Part shown: positions 1 through 10,044 of the stretch, in pieces
Layout: the number at the start of each line of letters is the position of its first letter
How positions within the stretch are numbered: position 1 is the stretch's first letter
Assembly: GCA_014377445.1 (NCBI GenBank)
Contig: JACMPP010000063.1
Span: 32,992 to 96,991 of the forward strand
DNA from: Oligoflexus sp.
Lineage (GTDB): Bacteria > Bdellovibrionota_B > Oligoflexia > Oligoflexales > Oligoflexaceae
Direction of reading: 5' to 3'
Length of the DNA stretch: 64,000 bases
The notes under the pieces: model-generated
The model's input: only the letters and a program-made list of their open reading frames with translations
The model's database searches: none
Told to the model about the DNA's origin: nothing
Made by a program: the position numbers and the translations under genes

Positions 1-1770
1 CTCTTTCTTTATAGTCCTGGGCGTAACTCCATGCTTGACGTTATAGGCCATCTGTATCGTACGTCGTCGATCCGTTTCATCGAGACAGGCCTGCATCGAA
101 TCGGTGATGCGGTCGGCATAGAAAATTACGCGGCCGTCGACGTTTCGGGCGGCACGACCCACGGTTTGAATGAGGGAGGAGCGGCTGCGAAGAAAGCCCT
201 CCTTGTCAGCGTCCATGATGGCGACGAGGGCGACTTCGGGCAGGTCTAGGCCCTCGCGCAGAAGGTTGATACCGATCAGAACATCGATAACCCCTTTGCG
301 TAAGTCACGCAGGATTTCACTTCGTTCCAGGGATTCGATGTCGGAATGCAGGTAACGAACCTTGATGCCAAGATCCTTGTAATAGGCGCTCAGGTCTTCG
401 GCCATTCGTTTGGTCAAAGTCGTGATGAGAACGCGATATCCTCCGATGACGGCCTTCCGAATTTCCGACAGCAGGTCGTCAACCTGATGGGTCGTCGGCC
501 GGATTTCAATCTGCGGGTCGATGAGGCCGGTCGGACGAATAATCTGTTCCGCATAGTGTCCGCCCGCTTGTTCGACCTCGTATTTGCCTGGCGTTGCCGA
601 GACGTGTAAAATCAAGTCGGTGCGCTCAAGAAATTCATCAAACTTGAGCGGACGGTTGTCGAGAGCCGCTGGCAGTCGGAAGCCAAAATTCACCAAAGTC
701 TCTTTCCGCGCGCGATCGCCGCGATACATGGCGCCGATTTGGGGGACCGTGATGTGGCTCTCGTCTATTATAGTAAGAAACTTCTCCGGGAAATAATCGA
801 GGAGTGTCGGTGGTGGCTGACCTGGCGCCGAGCCGGTGAGATATCGAGAATAGTTCTCAATTCCAGGGCAAAATCCAATTTCCTCCAAAAGTTCGACATC
901 GTGCATCGTTCTTTGTTCGAGGCGTTGATATTCGACGAGCTTGCCTTCGGCCTGCAACTCTCTCAGACGAATGCCAAGGTCGGTGAGAATGTCCCGTACG
1001 ATCGCTTTCATGTCGCCGCGCTCGGTCACGTAGTGGGAATTGGGGTAAATGGAAATGGAATCGTGCTGCTTGATTTTTTTGCCGGTGAGGACGTCGAAGA
1101 TTGAAATGTTTTCAACTTCATCGCCAAAAAACTCGACGCGGATGCCCAGGTCCTTTTGGTGGGAGGGCAGAAGATCTACCACGTCACCTCGAACACGAAA
1201 GGTTCCGCGTTGAAGAGCGGTGTCGTTTCGCGAGTATTGAATGTCGATCAGGCTTCGAAGAAATTTATTGCGTTCAATCTCTTCGCCCACTTTGAGGTTG
1301 ACCACAAGGTTGGCATAGCTATCCGGTGAACCCAGACCGTAGATGCAACTCACACTTGCGATGATTATGACGTCTTTCCTCTCAAAGAGAGTCTGGGTCG
1401 CCGCGTGACGCATTTTATCGATGTCATCGTTGATCATGGCGTCTTTGGCGATGAACGTATCTGAACTCGGTATATACGCCTCGGGCTGATAGTAGTCATA
1501 ATAGCTGATGAAGAAACCAACAGCGTTATTGGGGAAAAACTCCCGCAGCTCGGTGAAGAGCTGAGCCGCAAGGGTTTTGTTAGGTGCGACAATCAACGTG
1601 GGCATGTTCAGCTCAGCGATGACGTTGGCCATCGTATATGTCTTACCCGAACCAGTTACACCCATTAGCACGCTGTGCTTTTGGCCGTCGGCAAAGGTTT
1701 TTTTGATTGTGGCGATCGCTGTGGGTTGGTCGCCTTGAGGCTTAAAATCGCTGGCGAGTTCGAACTGCAT
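1..1770 (-). CDS. uvrB: UvrABC excinuclease subunit B (3' part beyond window)
   Basis: UvrB is the damage-verifying helicase-like ATPase of nucleotide excision repair; it is loaded by UvrA and recruits UvrC. Translated on the minus strand, the frame stays open across all 590 codons visible, out of a usual 660-680, so the C-terminal UvrC-binding end lies outside the window. It starts [19 protein letters not shown], followed by Walker [12 protein letters not shown], the beta-hairpin region with [27 protein letters not shown], and the helicase motifs [17 protein letters not shown] and QTVGRAARN. Start 1770 is chosen because GAGG lies 8 nt upstream. An in-frame ATG at 1821 would add 17 unrelated residues. 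It stands alone and faces away from the act operon. Confidence 0.97.
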   Translation of the reverse strand, partial: MQFELASDFKPQGDQPTAIATIKKTFADGQKHSVLMGVTGSGKTYTMANVIAELNMPTLIVAPNKTLAAQLFTELREFFPNNAVGFFISYYDYYQPEAYIPSSDTFIAKDAMINDDIDKMRHAATQTLFERKDVIIIASVSCIYGLGSPDSYANLVVNLKVGEEIERNKFLRSLIDIQYSRNDTALQRGTFRVRGDVVDLLPSHQKDLGIRVEFFGDEVENISIFDVLTGKKIKQHDSISIYPNSHYVTERGDMKAIVRDILTDLGIRLRELQAEGKLVEYQRLEQRTMHDVELLEEIGFCPGIENYSRYLTGSAPGQPPPTLLDYFPEKFLTIIDESHITVPQIGAMYRGDRARKETLVNFGFRLPAALDNRPLKFDEFLERTDLILHVSATPGKYEVEQAGGHYAEQIIRPTGLIDPQIEIRPTTHQVDDLLSEIRKAVIGGYRVLITTLTKRMAEDLSAYYKDLGIKVRYLHSDIESLERSEILRDLRKGVIDVLIGINLLREGLDLPEVALVAIMDADKEGFLRSRSSLIQTVGRAARNVDGRVIFYADRITDSMQACLDETDRRRTIQMAYNVKHGVTPRTIKKE

Positions 1771-2329
1771 ATAAAAAACCTCATCATCGTGGGTAGAATC
1801 CCTGTCCAGCCCCGTGTTCATACTTTTCGCCGGGTGCGCTGAATGAAGCGCAGACACAATTCTGGTGATTGTCGCAGAAGATCCTTGGGATTCAATCGGT
1901 TTCTACTTGTTGCTCGGTTAAGTTTTCCACTAAAATCGAGGCTCTGTGTATGGAAGCGAAGTTTTTGGACGAATTTCGTGAAAGGACAAACACTGGCAAA
2001 ATCTTTTTGGTGCGTCTTTGTATCTCGAATTCAGTCAGCTAACACTGACGTTAAGAGGCCGTTAAATCGCCAGCAGTTATGGCCCAATAGCGCCAATAAA
2101 TTGATTGGCGCTATGGGGAAAGTATGATAACTAAAGCCGTCATTTGAAATTTGCTTTTCGTTCGCTAAACGTTTAAATCCATGCAAGCTTTTTGGTTTTG
2201 GATGCAGAGAGATTTGAAAAAGATCTTCCTCATCCTCAAAAGTCGACATTTTGAAATCGGATCATTCATCTTGTCGTCCAGAGAATCTGCATTCGTAGGA
2301 ATCGTTCTATCCGTTTAAGGAGTCTGTCG
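1771..2329. other. Intergenic region between uvrB and the act operon
   Basis: This stretch of about 560 bases carries no ORF with a ribosome site or recognisable protein. It must hold the divergent promoters of uvrB and actA. It is poorer in G+C than the flanking genes and contains a strong inverted repeat at 2087-2114, listed separately. I could not place a convincing -35/-10 pair. Confidence 0.6.
2087..2114. repeat. Inverted repeat with perfect 11-bp arms upstream of actA
   Basis: The arms ATAGCGCCAAT and ATTGGCGCTAT are perfect complements around a 6-nt AAATTG loop. There is no T-run on either side on either strand, so it does not look like an intrinsic terminator. It sits about 215 nt before actA and could be an operator or a hairpin in the act leader RNA. 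The role is inferred only from position. Confidence 0.6.
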
Positions 2330-2884
2330 TTGGCTACTGTGCGTATGTCGTTTTCACACCTAGCAAAACTGATCGTGCTCGCTTCGCTGCTAGCCACTAC
2401 CGGCTGTGGTCGAGGTCACAAATTCTGGACCAACTGGTGGACCCCAGGGGATACTGTCGAGGATGTGGGTTATCATCCGGAACAGCCCATTGATTTCCCT
2501 CATGACAAGCATGCTGCTCGCGGCGTGCCTTGCCAGTACTGTCACTCGTCCGCGCGCCGTTCGGCAGTCGCTGGTATTCCTCCGCTGAATACTTGCCTTG
2601 GCTGTCACCAGTACGTCCGTACCGAGAAGGATCCGATTAAGTTCATCACCGCCAAATGGAAAGCTAACGAACCGATGCGGTGGACTAAAGTTCATGACAT
2701 GCCGGATTTCGTACACTTCTCCCACCGACCACACGTTCAGAAAGGCGTTGCCTGCGCTGAATGTCATGGAGAGGTTGAAAAAATGGGGACGGTGCAACAG
2801 GTGAAGTCACTGCAAATGGGCTGGTGTATTGAGTGCCACATGGCAAACAAGGCTTCCATTCAATGTGTAACTTGCCACTATTAA
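2330..2884 (+). CDS. actA: Alternative complex III pentaheme cytochrome c subunit ActA
   Basis: ActA is the multiheme cytochrome of alternative complex III (ACIII), the quinol-oxidising respiratory complex that replaces cytochrome bc1 in some bacteria. Five CxxCH heme sites are visible in 184 residues, at about 68-72, 89-93, 142-146, 166-170 and 179-183. The N-terminus is a hydrophobic segment ending in TTGC (Cys26), compatible with a lipoprotein anchored on the periplasmic side. The start is TTG at 2330, with AAGGAG 7 nt upstream. It is the first gene of actABCDEF. The identification is strong because of gene order; single family members vary a good deal in sequence. Confidence 0.92.
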   Translation: MATVRMSFSHLAKLIVLASLLATTGCGRGHKFWTNWWTPGDTVEDVGYHPEQPIDFPHDKHAARGVPCQYCHSSARRSAVAGIPPLNTCLGCHQYVRTEKDPIKFITAKWKANEPMRWTKVHDMPDFVHFSHRPHVQKGVACAECHGEVEKMGTVQQVKSLQMGWCIECHMANKASIQCVTCHY

Positions 2885-2944
2885 TCAACCATCGGGAAAA
2901 GACGAGGGGCTGAAGCCAGCCTTGTTGTTATAGGGAGTAGGTAG

Positions 2945-5900
2945 ATGACGAGTCTCGATAGCGATCTTCGTGGCCTTGAGGACAATCGTGAAGTCTTTGT
3001 CGCGCATGATCAGCCTTTCGAAAAACCAGCCAAAGAGTTTGTGCCTGGTCCGTTCTTTGTCAGCATAGAAGAAGCTATGCCTGACCTTGCTGAGGAGTCC
3101 TTTGCCGAGGATTCGAGCGGCGAGAAAAAACTAGCCGTCGATCGTCGCGATCTGATGCGTTTATTTGGTGCGGGAGCCCTCTTGGCTTCGGCCGCTTGTG
3201 TGCGTCGTCCGGTAGAACATGCCGTGCCATATGTCACACAACCTGCGGATGCCATCCCTGGTATTCCGACCTATTTCGCCAGTACGATCGACCGTGTTGG
3301 TGTTGTTGTAAAAACGCGCGAAGGTCGTCCCGTCTTTATCGAAGGGAACCCCGAGCATCCGCTGAGCCAAGGTTCAGCCTCTATCCCGGGCATGTCGGAG
3401 CTGCAGGCTCTTTACCACCCGGAACGTCCGACCACGCCTCGCATCCGCTTCGGGGACCGCCTCGTGGATGCCAGCTGGGAAGATGTCCACTCGAGCCTTG
3501 CTGATGTTCTAAAAGAGTCGAAAAAAGTCGGCTTTTTGATTAAGGGCACCACCGGCTCGTCGATCCAATTCTACAAAGACTTTCTTAAGCAAATCGGCCA
3601 GTCGGAAGACGGCGTTTATTTGCTTGAGACCAATACTCTCTTCAACAGCATGGCTGAGGCGCATCGCCTGGCTTTTGGTGTCGATGGTATTCCCCGTTCG
3701 GATCTCCGTCGTTCGAAGCTCTTGATCGGCGTCGGCACAGACTTCCAGGATGGTGGTATCGCCAGCATCTTTGAAACCAAAAGCTGGTCGGCTGGATATA
3801 CCTTCAGAAACGGCGTCAAAGGCCGCTTCGTTACTTTCGAAAACCGCATGACTCAGACCGGTTCGAAGGCTGCTGAACGTTTCGTTATCGCTCCTGGTGA
3901 CGAGCTCGGCGTGACCCTCGCGCTGGTCGAAGCTCTTCTCGCTCAAGGCGGCTCTAAGGGCAGCGCGAGCGACAAGGCTCACATCAAAGCGGTTGTCGAT
4001 TCTCAAAAAGCTTTGATCGACAGCACGAAAACCCGTTTGAAACTCGATGAAGCGATCTCCAAGTTGGCCAGCGAAGCTGTTCAAGGCGGAGCGGTTCTCC
4101 TCGCCGGTGAATCAAGCGCTTCAACCCAGAACGGTACTCTCGTTCAAGTTGCGGCGATCATGGCGAACGTCCTCCTGGGCGCTTACGAGAGCTCGCTGCT
4201 CTTCTTCAGCCAGGGCTGGTTCAAAAACCCAAGTCGTCCCGGCGATATCGCTCGCTTCATCAAAGATGCAGCTTCGATCGATACGCTCTTCGTCGTCGAC
4301 GTCAATCCTACTTTCGTTTTGCCAGCTTCATTCGGACTTGATGCCGCTTTCAAAGGTATCAAACACGTCGTCAGCATGAACGCGATGCCAAGCGAAACGG
4401 ATATGTACGCCTCGCATGTTCTCAATACGCATAACCCACTTGAAAGCTGGGGTGATGAAGAACTCGTCGCTGGTTTCTGGTCTATCCAGCAACCGACTGT
4501 CCGTTCGATCACCAACAGTCACCAAGCTCAGGACGTCATGCTTTGGGTTGCCGCGAAACTGGACAAACCCATGGGCTTTGAAGACTACCGCGCTTACCTC
4601 CGTAAGCAGTGGCAGGTTCTTCACAAAGCCTCGGGTATCACCAAAGACTTTGATACCTTCTTCATGGCGATCCAACGCAAAGGCTTCTACGTTTCGCAGT
4701 TGACCAAACGCGAAAACGCCACGAACTTTGCGGACGTCAGCGCGATCTTTAAGCCTGTCGCTATTGGCGAAGGGTTCAAACTCGTCGCTTACCTCGACTC
4801 CAAACTTGGAGATGGTTCGCACTCTGAGCGTCCGGTTCTTCAGGAAGCGGGCGACGGCTTGACAACCATCGCCTGGGATACATGGGTTGCGATCAACCCC
4901 CTTAAGTGCCGTGAACTTGGTATCAAGTATAACGACCTTATCCGTATCAAGAGCCCAGCGGGAACCATCGAAGTTTCCTGCTATCCAATGCCAGGTCTCC
5001 ATTTCGATACGATCGCAATCCCCCGCGGGAACGGTCACAAAAACGGAATGTCGAAGATCTCGGACGGCGTCGGCGTCGATCCATTGACGCTGCTTGAAGC
5101 TGTCACCGATCCTTTGACTGGGGACCCCATCACCGCAGGTCAGATCGTTACCATCGAAAAAGTTGGTAAACGCTACCGCCTCGCGGCGATGCAGAAACAC
5201 AACGATATCGCGAACCGTAAAGACATCATGCCGGTGCAGACTCTGTCCGGTGCGGTGAAGACGATGCGCGAATTCAAAAATCTTGATGATGTACCCGATT
5301 TGTATCCGTCGCTTTCTCTGAAACCAGAGGATACCGCTTCGGGTAAAGATAAACGTGGTTCGTCATGGCTCTTTCCGATGTGGAAAGCCTCTGACACCTA
5401 CCGTTGGGGTATGTCGATCGACCTTGACCGTTGTAACGGTTGTGGTGCTTGTAATGTAGCCTGTACTCTTGAAAACAACATTGCACATGTTGGTCGCGAA
5501 CAAATCCTGATCGGTCGCGAGATGACCTGGATTCGTATCGATCGTTATTTCAGCGGTGAAGTGAACAATCCTGAAGTCGCATTCCAACCCGTTCCCTGCC
5601 AGCACTGTAACCATGCGCCTTGCGAAGCTGTTTGCCCCGTATTTGCAACGACCCATGATGAAGAGGGCATGAACGTCCAGACTTACAACCGTTGTATCGG
5701 TACCCGTTACTGCGGTAACGCTTGTCCTTACAAGGTTCGCCGTTTCAACTGGTTCACTTACAAGTGGGGAGTCATGGGTGATCGTCCGGTCGATCGCAAC
5801 CCGCGTGCGCTCAACCCTGATGTCACAGTCCGTACTCGTGGTGTCATGGAGAAATGTACCTTCTGTGTGCAACGTATTCGCGACGCGAAACACAATGCGA

Positions 5901-6181
5901 AACAGCAAGGTCGTGCGATTGTCGATGGTGAGATCCGAACTGCGTGTCAAACGGCTTGTCCGAGCGATGCGATTACTTTCGGTAATCTCCTGGATCCTAA
6001 CAGCCGCATCACTCGTAACCGCCGCGATAACCGCTCCTATTTGCTTCTGAACGGCGATGCCTCGAAGCATGAGTACGGTTTGAAAACCCTGCCAAACGTG
6101 AACTACCTCATGAAGGTTCGTCACGATGGGTCACAGGGCGTAGCAGCTAACTCGTCACCGGCAGGAATGGAACATCCATAA
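2945..6181 (+). CDS. actB: Alternative complex III molybdopterin-like/iron-sulfur subunit ActB
   Basis: At 1078 residues this is the usual fused ActB. An N-terminal half resembles molybdopterin oxidoreductases, although ACIII members carry no molybdenum cofactor. A C-terminal ferredoxin-like half runs from about residue 820. A Tat-like signal RRDLMRLFGAGALL begins at residue 67, preceded by an unusually long cytoplasmic-type extension. Four cysteine groups for one [3Fe-4S] and three [4Fe-4S] clusters are seen: CNGCGACNVAC, CQHCNHAPCEAVCP, CIGTRYCGNACP and CTFC with CQTACP. It passes electrons from quinol at ActC/ActF towards the hemes of ActA and ActE. The start ATG 2945 has GGAGTAGG just upstream. 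Confidence 0.96.
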   Translation: MTSLDSDLRGLEDNREVFVAHDQPFEKPAKEFVPGPFFVSIEEAMPDLAEESFAEDSSGEKKLAVDRRDLMRLFGAGALLASAACVRRPVEHAVPYVTQPADAIPGIPTYFASTIDRVGVVVKTREGRPVFIEGNPEHPLSQGSASIPGMSELQALYHPERPTTPRIRFGDRLVDASWEDVHSSLADVLKESKKVGFLIKGTTGSSIQFYKDFLKQIGQSEDGVYLLETNTLFNSMAEAHRLAFGVDGIPRSDLRRSKLLIGVGTDFQDGGIASIFETKSWSAGYTFRNGVKGRFVTFENRMTQTGSKAAERFVIAPGDELGVTLALVEALLAQGGSKGSASDKAHIKAVVDSQKALIDSTKTRLKLDEAISKLASEAVQGGAVLLAGESSASTQNGTLVQVAAIMANVLLGAYESSLLFFSQGWFKNPSRPGDIARFIKDAASIDTLFVVDVNPTFVLPASFGLDAAFKGIKHVVSMNAMPSETDMYASHVLNTHNPLESWGDEELVAGFWSIQQPTVRSITNSHQAQDVMLWVAAKLDKPMGFEDYRAYLRKQWQVLHKASGITKDFDTFFMAIQRKGFYVSQLTKRENATNFADVSAIFKPVAIGEGFKLVAYLDSKLGDGSHSERPVLQEAGDGLTTIAWDTWVAINPLKCRELGIKYNDLIRIKSPAGTIEVSCYPMPGLHFDTIAIPRGNGHKNGMSKISDGVGVDPLTLLEAVTDPLTGDPITAGQIVTIEKVGKRYRLAAMQKHNDIANRKDIMPVQTLSGAVKTMREFKNLDDVPDLYPSLSLKPEDTASGKDKRGSSWLFPMWKASDTYRWGMSIDLDRCNGCGACNVACTLENNIAHVGREQILIGREMTWIRIDRYFSGEVNNPEVAFQPVPCQHCNHAPCEAVCPVFATTHDEEGMNVQTYNRCIGTRYCGNACPYKVRRFNWFTYKWGVMGDRPVDRNPRALNPDVTVRTRGVMEKCTFCVQRIRDAKHNAKQQGRAIVDGEIRTACQTACPSDAITFGNLLDPNSRITRNRRDNRSYLLLNGDASKHEYGLKTLPNVNYLMKVRHDGSQGVAANSSPAGMEHP

Positions 6182-6246
6182 TCGATAACTAGCGATGGGG
6201 CGGCGCACAAATGTCGCCCATCACGAAAGAACACCGGAGCATTTGG

Positions 6247-7581
6247 ATGAGCGACGAAATTAAGTGGAATCGAACGATCTCGGATGTCAACGATGGCATC
6301 CTTGCAAACTTAGGAAAGCCGCACCCAAGTTATTACATAGCTTGGGGCGCAGCGATAATCTGTGTCTTGATCGGTGCTTTCACCTGGGGCATGGAAATGA
6401 CTGTCGGTGTTGGTATCACAGGTAAGAACTCTCCTGTTTATTGGGGTGTTCTTATTACCGACTTCGTTTTTTGGGTTGGTATCGGTCACGCAGGGACGTT
6501 GATCTCAGCGATTCTCTTCCTCTTCCGAGCCAAGTGGCGTAACACGGTGAACCGCTCTGCGGAAGCGATGACAGTTTTCGCCGTTATCACCGCGGGTCTT
6601 TTCCCGCTGATTCACATGGGTCGTTTTTGGTTCGGTGCCTACTGGATCCCGCCCCTGCCTAACACCAACAACCTTTGGGCCAACTATCGCTCCCCTCTCG
6701 CATGGGACGTGTTCGCGATCTCGACCTACCTGACCATCTCACTCCTGTTCTGGTACATGGGTATGGTTCCAGATTTGGCTTCGATTCGTGACCGTATGAA
6801 AGGTCTTCGCCGCGGTATCTACGGGATTCTCTCCTTCGGATGGCGTGGAACAGCGAAACAGTGGCACCACTACGAAGCCGGTTACGGATTCCTGGCCGCT
6901 CTCGCAACACCTCTCGTACTCTCGGTTCACTCCATCGTTTCTTGGGACTTTGCGATGTCTATCCAGCCGGGTTGGCATACAACGATCTTCCCTCCTTACT
7001 TCGTTGCCGGCGCGATCCTTTCGGGTTGTGCGATGGTTTACACCTTGCTCGTGCCCGTTCGGACCATGTTCCGCATGGAAGAGTTCATTCGTCCTGAGCA
7101 TTTGGAAGCTTGTATCAAGCTGACACTTCTCACTTCGACGATCGTATTCTATGCCTACGGTGTCGAATTCTTCGTCGCCTGGTACTCGGGTAACCCTTAC
7201 GAATGGGGTATCTTCGAGAAACGTGCGATCGGCAACTACGCCTTCTACTTCTGGGTCATGGTGTTCTGTAACTGTATCTTCCCATTGATCTGGTGGTCGA
7301 AACGCATGCGTAATAACATGGCAGTTTCGATGTTCGTAGCGGTACTCGTCAACGTGGGTATGTGGTTCGAACGTTACAACATTATCGTTTCGTCCCTGGC
7401 GGAAGACTTCCTTCCCGGTTCTTGGGGACATTTCCAACCATCTCTCAGCGATATAGCCCTGTCTGTTGGTAGTTTTGGCTGGTTTATGTTCTGGTTCCTC
7501 ATCTTCTGTCGGTACTTCCCGATCGTTTCGATGTCGGAATTGAAGCTGATTATGCCTAAACCACTTAGCAAAAAGCATTGA
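6247..7581 (+). CDS. actC: Alternative complex III NrfD-like membrane subunit ActC
   Basis: This is a polytopic inner-membrane protein of the NrfD/PsrC family, with about ten hydrophobic helices in 444 residues. ActC binds quinol and contacts the iron-sulfur part of ActB. The early helix segment IGHAGTLISAILFLFRAKWR matches the conserved Q-site region of the family. I chose ATG 6247 because CGGAG lies 7 nt upstream; an in-frame ATG at 6211 adds 12 residues but has no ribosome site. It follows actB in the canonical order and is followed after 10 nt by actD. Confidence 0.95.
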   Translation: MSDEIKWNRTISDVNDGILANLGKPHPSYYIAWGAAIICVLIGAFTWGMEMTVGVGITGKNSPVYWGVLITDFVFWVGIGHAGTLISAILFLFRAKWRNTVNRSAEAMTVFAVITAGLFPLIHMGRFWFGAYWIPPLPNTNNLWANYRSPLAWDVFAISTYLTISLLFWYMGMVPDLASIRDRMKGLRRGIYGILSFGWRGTAKQWHHYEAGYGFLAALATPLVLSVHSIVSWDFAMSIQPGWHTTIFPPYFVAGAILSGCAMVYTLLVPVRTMFRMEEFIRPEHLEACIKLTLLTSTIVFYAYGVEFFVAWYSGNPYEWGIFEKRAIGNYAFYFWVMVFCNCIFPLIWWSKRMRNNMAVSMFVAVLVNVGMWFERYNIIVSSLAEDFLPGSWGHFQPSLSDIALSVGSFGWFMFWFLIFCRYFPIVSMSELKLIMPKPLSKKH

Positions 7582-7591
7582 GGGGGCCGAA

Positions 7592-8110
7592 ATGAAAAGA
7601 CCTGGTGGAATACTTGTTATTTATAAATACCTCGATCAAGTTTGCGACGCGATGGTCGCGATCCGAGGCCGCTCAGATTTTAAAGACCACGAAGTCTTTA
7701 GCCCAACTTCCTATCATGAGATTGACGAGGCTCTAGACGCGGGTCCAAGTCAAGTTCGTTGGTTCACACTCTCGGGTGCTCTCACCGGCACATTAACTGG
7801 ATTCGGACTTGGACTTTGGATCGACTATGACTGGCCTCTCGTGGTGGGGGGGAAGCTTCCCGGTCTCTACTCGATTCCGTCTTACGTCATCCTTGGCTTC
7901 GAGCTGACGATTCTCTTCGGTGGTCTTATGACTATCCTGGGAATGCTCGTGATGGGTCGCTTACCTAACCCTAGGCAACGCATTTTAGACGTTCGTTTCA
8001 CGGACGACCGCTTTGGTATCTTTGTACCGAACGTCGCTCTTGATGGCGAGCAGGCGAGACTCTTGAAGCAGTTTGGTGCGGAAGAAATTCGTACGATCGA
8101 ATCGGAATGA
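7592..8110 (+). CDS. actD: Alternative complex III subunit ActD (DUF3341)
   Basis: This 172-residue protein has a soluble N-terminal domain of about 60 residues (MKRPGGILVIYKYLDQV...), then two transmembrane helices at about 62-82 and 95-125, then a cytoplasmic tail. That is the layout of ActD, a small scaffold subunit of ACIII. The C-terminal FTDDRFGIFVP pattern is typical of the DUF3341 family. It begins 10 nt after actC with GAGGGGG as ribosome site. Confidence 0.93.
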   Translation: MKRPGGILVIYKYLDQVCDAMVAIRGRSDFKDHEVFSPTSYHEIDEALDAGPSQVRWFTLSGALTGTLTGFGLGLWIDYDWPLVVGGKLPGLYSIPSYVILGFELTILFGGLMTILGMLVMGRLPNPRQRILDVRFTDDRFGIFVPNVALDGEQARLLKQFGAEEIRTIESE

Positions 8111-8117
8111 GGACGCT

Positions 8118-8702
8118 ATGAAAAACTTGATGACAGCAATTGTAGTTAGCGGCTTGTGCGTCCTGGGTGCCTGTCGATCCGGACAAAACAAGACGAAGTT
8201 GCAGTATATGCCTGACATGGCGGATGCCCCGACCGCGAAGGCTTCAGAAACTTTTATCGATCCGCCCGCAAACAGCGTGGCGATCAACGCGATTCTTTAT
8301 CCGGCGACCTACGAACAGGCTGAGGCCGAACTGAAAAATCCTTTCGGTGAAGACCTCGCTCAAGTCGCAGCTCCTGTCAAAGAACGCGGCAAGCACCTCT
8401 TTGATACTTTCTGTGCGGTTTGTCACGGCTACGATGGAAAAGGTAAAGGTCCACTTGGTGACGCTTATCCGATCCCGGTTCCGGACATCACACGCGAAGA
8501 ATTGAAGAGCAAGAAGGATGGATGGTTCTTCTATCGTATTTCAAAGGGCGGCAATCAAATGCCGGCTTATGCTTATGCGACTTCTCCATACGAACGTTGG
8601 TGGATTATCGCTCACGTTCGCGGTTTGCAGCAAGGTACTGCTAAGACTGAGCCCTCAGGGATTCATGTCAATCCTTCTCAACCTCCATTGACTGCGCAAT
8701 AG
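8118..8702 (+). CDS. actE: Alternative complex III monoheme cytochrome c lipoprotein ActE
   Basis: This 194-residue protein has a lipobox LGAC (Cys19), so it should be lipid-anchored on the periplasmic face. There is one heme site, CAVCH at 99-103, and a likely axial methionine in NQMPAY near 148. ActE accepts electrons from ActA within ACIII and hands them to the terminal oxidase. Start ATG 8118 follows ATGAGGA; a longer reading from 8073 would overlap actD and hide the signal peptide, so I reject it. Confidence 0.94.
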   Translation: MKNLMTAIVVSGLCVLGACRSGQNKTKLQYMPDMADAPTAKASETFIDPPANSVAINAILYPATYEQAEAELKNPFGEDLAQVAAPVKERGKHLFDTFCAVCHGYDGKGKGPLGDAYPIPVPDITREELKSKKDGWFFYRISKGGNQMPAYAYATSPYERWWIIAHVRGLQQGTAKTEPSGIHVNPSQPPLTAQ

Positions 8703-8714
8703 GAGAAAGCTTAA

Positions 8715-9980
8715 ATGAGTTCGAATCACGGTCACGAAGTAGAACTGAATCAGGTTGATAAAAAGTCTTTTTATATCCATGCGCCCGGTCTGCAAATCTT
8801 TGCATTTGTGATCCTCGCTCTTGGTATCGCTGCACTCGGCACAGGCTTCTTCTTTCACGAAGGCGCCCGTGTCTGGGGATCGGTAATCTTTAACAACTTC
8901 TTTTTCTTCTGTTTGGGTCTGGGTGGAATGATCCTAAGTACCTGTACCGATGTTATCGGTGCGACTTGGCAACGTCCGATCCGCAGAATTCAAGAAGCTT
9001 TTGGTGCCTTTGTCCCAGTCGCTTCCGTCATCTTCTTGATCCTGGTCATCGCGATCATCTTCAATCTGGGCGATGCGAAGTCGGTCTACCGTTGGATTCC
9101 AAACCAAGCCATGCTCCATGAATACTGGGGTAAAAGAAGCTGGCTCGTACCGAGTTTCTTCTACATTCGTGTAGTGGCTTTTCTCTTGATTCTAAGTGGA
9201 CTCGTGATCTGGCAATTGGCCCATACGACCACCCGCGATCGCCTATGGATGGAAGGTAAATACGATGAGGCTGCTACTTATGGTGACGAATACAAAGTGA
9301 AGTCACGCTTCTGGAGTGGACCCACTTTGGTCATTTTCGGCACCGTCTTCACCTTCCTCACATTCGATGTCACGATGTCTTTGGCTCCGACCTGGCTTTC
9401 GACCCTTTGGGGCGGTTGGTCTTTCGCGGTCATGATGCAGACTCTGATGGCGGCAACTCTAATCGTGATGTTCGCGATTCGTCACACCGTTATCGGCAAC
9501 TACATCAAACGTCAGCAGTTTCATGATGTCGGTAAACTGATGCACGGTTTCACGGTGTTCTTTGCTTACCTGACTTTTTCGCACATTCTGACCTACTGGT
9601 ACGGTAACATGCCGGAAGAAACGGAGTACTTCATGGACCGTCTGCACTCTCCATGGGTTTACGGTCTCTTCGCTGTTTTCTTCATGGGCTTCGTCATTCC
9701 TCTTTACTCTTTGATTCCTGCTCGCGCGAAGTGGACGGCAGGCTGGACTCTTCCAATCGCCAGCATCATCCTTTTCGCTCAGTGGATCACGAACCTCATC
9801 CTCGTTATGCCTGAGGTTGTGAAGGTTGAGAAAATGTCGGTTCCTTACGTCGAACTCGGTGGTTTCTTCATGGTCCTTGGATTGTTCCTCACAACATTCC
9901 TGACCTTCGCTAGAAAAGTTCCAATGCTTCCAGTCGGTGATCCTTTGCTGCACGATGCACTCGCAGCTGGTCATCACTAA
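8715..9980 (+). CDS. actF: Alternative complex III membrane subunit ActF
   Basis: This 421-residue polytopic membrane protein has about ten helices. It is a distant paralogue of ActC and the last of the six conserved act genes. It starts with a His-rich cytoplasmic segment (MSSNHGHEVE) and ends LLHDALAAGHH. ActF forms the second half of the membrane part of ACIII and has been discussed as a possible proton path. AGGAGA precedes the ATG. The operon closes with a terminator 28 nt downstream; no cytochrome oxidase genes follow, although they often adjoin act operons. Confidence 0.95.
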   Translation: MSSNHGHEVELNQVDKKSFYIHAPGLQIFAFVILALGIAALGTGFFFHEGARVWGSVIFNNFFFFCLGLGGMILSTCTDVIGATWQRPIRRIQEAFGAFVPVASVIFLILVIAIIFNLGDAKSVYRWIPNQAMLHEYWGKRSWLVPSFFYIRVVAFLLILSGLVIWQLAHTTTRDRLWMEGKYDEAATYGDEYKVKSRFWSGPTLVIFGTVFTFLTFDVTMSLAPTWLSTLWGGWSFAVMMQTLMAATLIVMFAIRHTVIGNYIKRQQFHDVGKLMHGFTVFFAYLTFSHILTYWYGNMPEETEYFMDRLHSPWVYGLFAVFFMGFVIPLYSLIPARAKWTAGWTLPIASIILFAQWITNLILVMPEVVKVEKMSVPYVELGGFFMVLGLFLTTFLTFARKVPMLPVGDPLLHDALAAGHH

Positions 9981-10007
9981 GATCTGATTTTTTAGAGTCG
10001 TAAAATA

Positions 10008-10039
10008 AGAGGGAGCGTCCTACAAAGGTCGCTCCCTTT
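10008..10039 (+). terminator. Rho-independent terminator of the act operon
   Basis: The stem GGGAGCG/CGCTCCC is extended by A-T and G-T pairs to 10008-10039 around a 12-nt loop. Only a short T-run follows, so it may be leaky. It lies 28 nt after actF. Confidence 0.75.
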
Positions 10040-10044
10040 AACAT

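Noticed and set aside
1843..2127. 94-codon plus-strand frame upstream of actA
   Set aside because: No ribosome site, basic and irregular composition, and it runs through the inverted repeat at 2087-2114.
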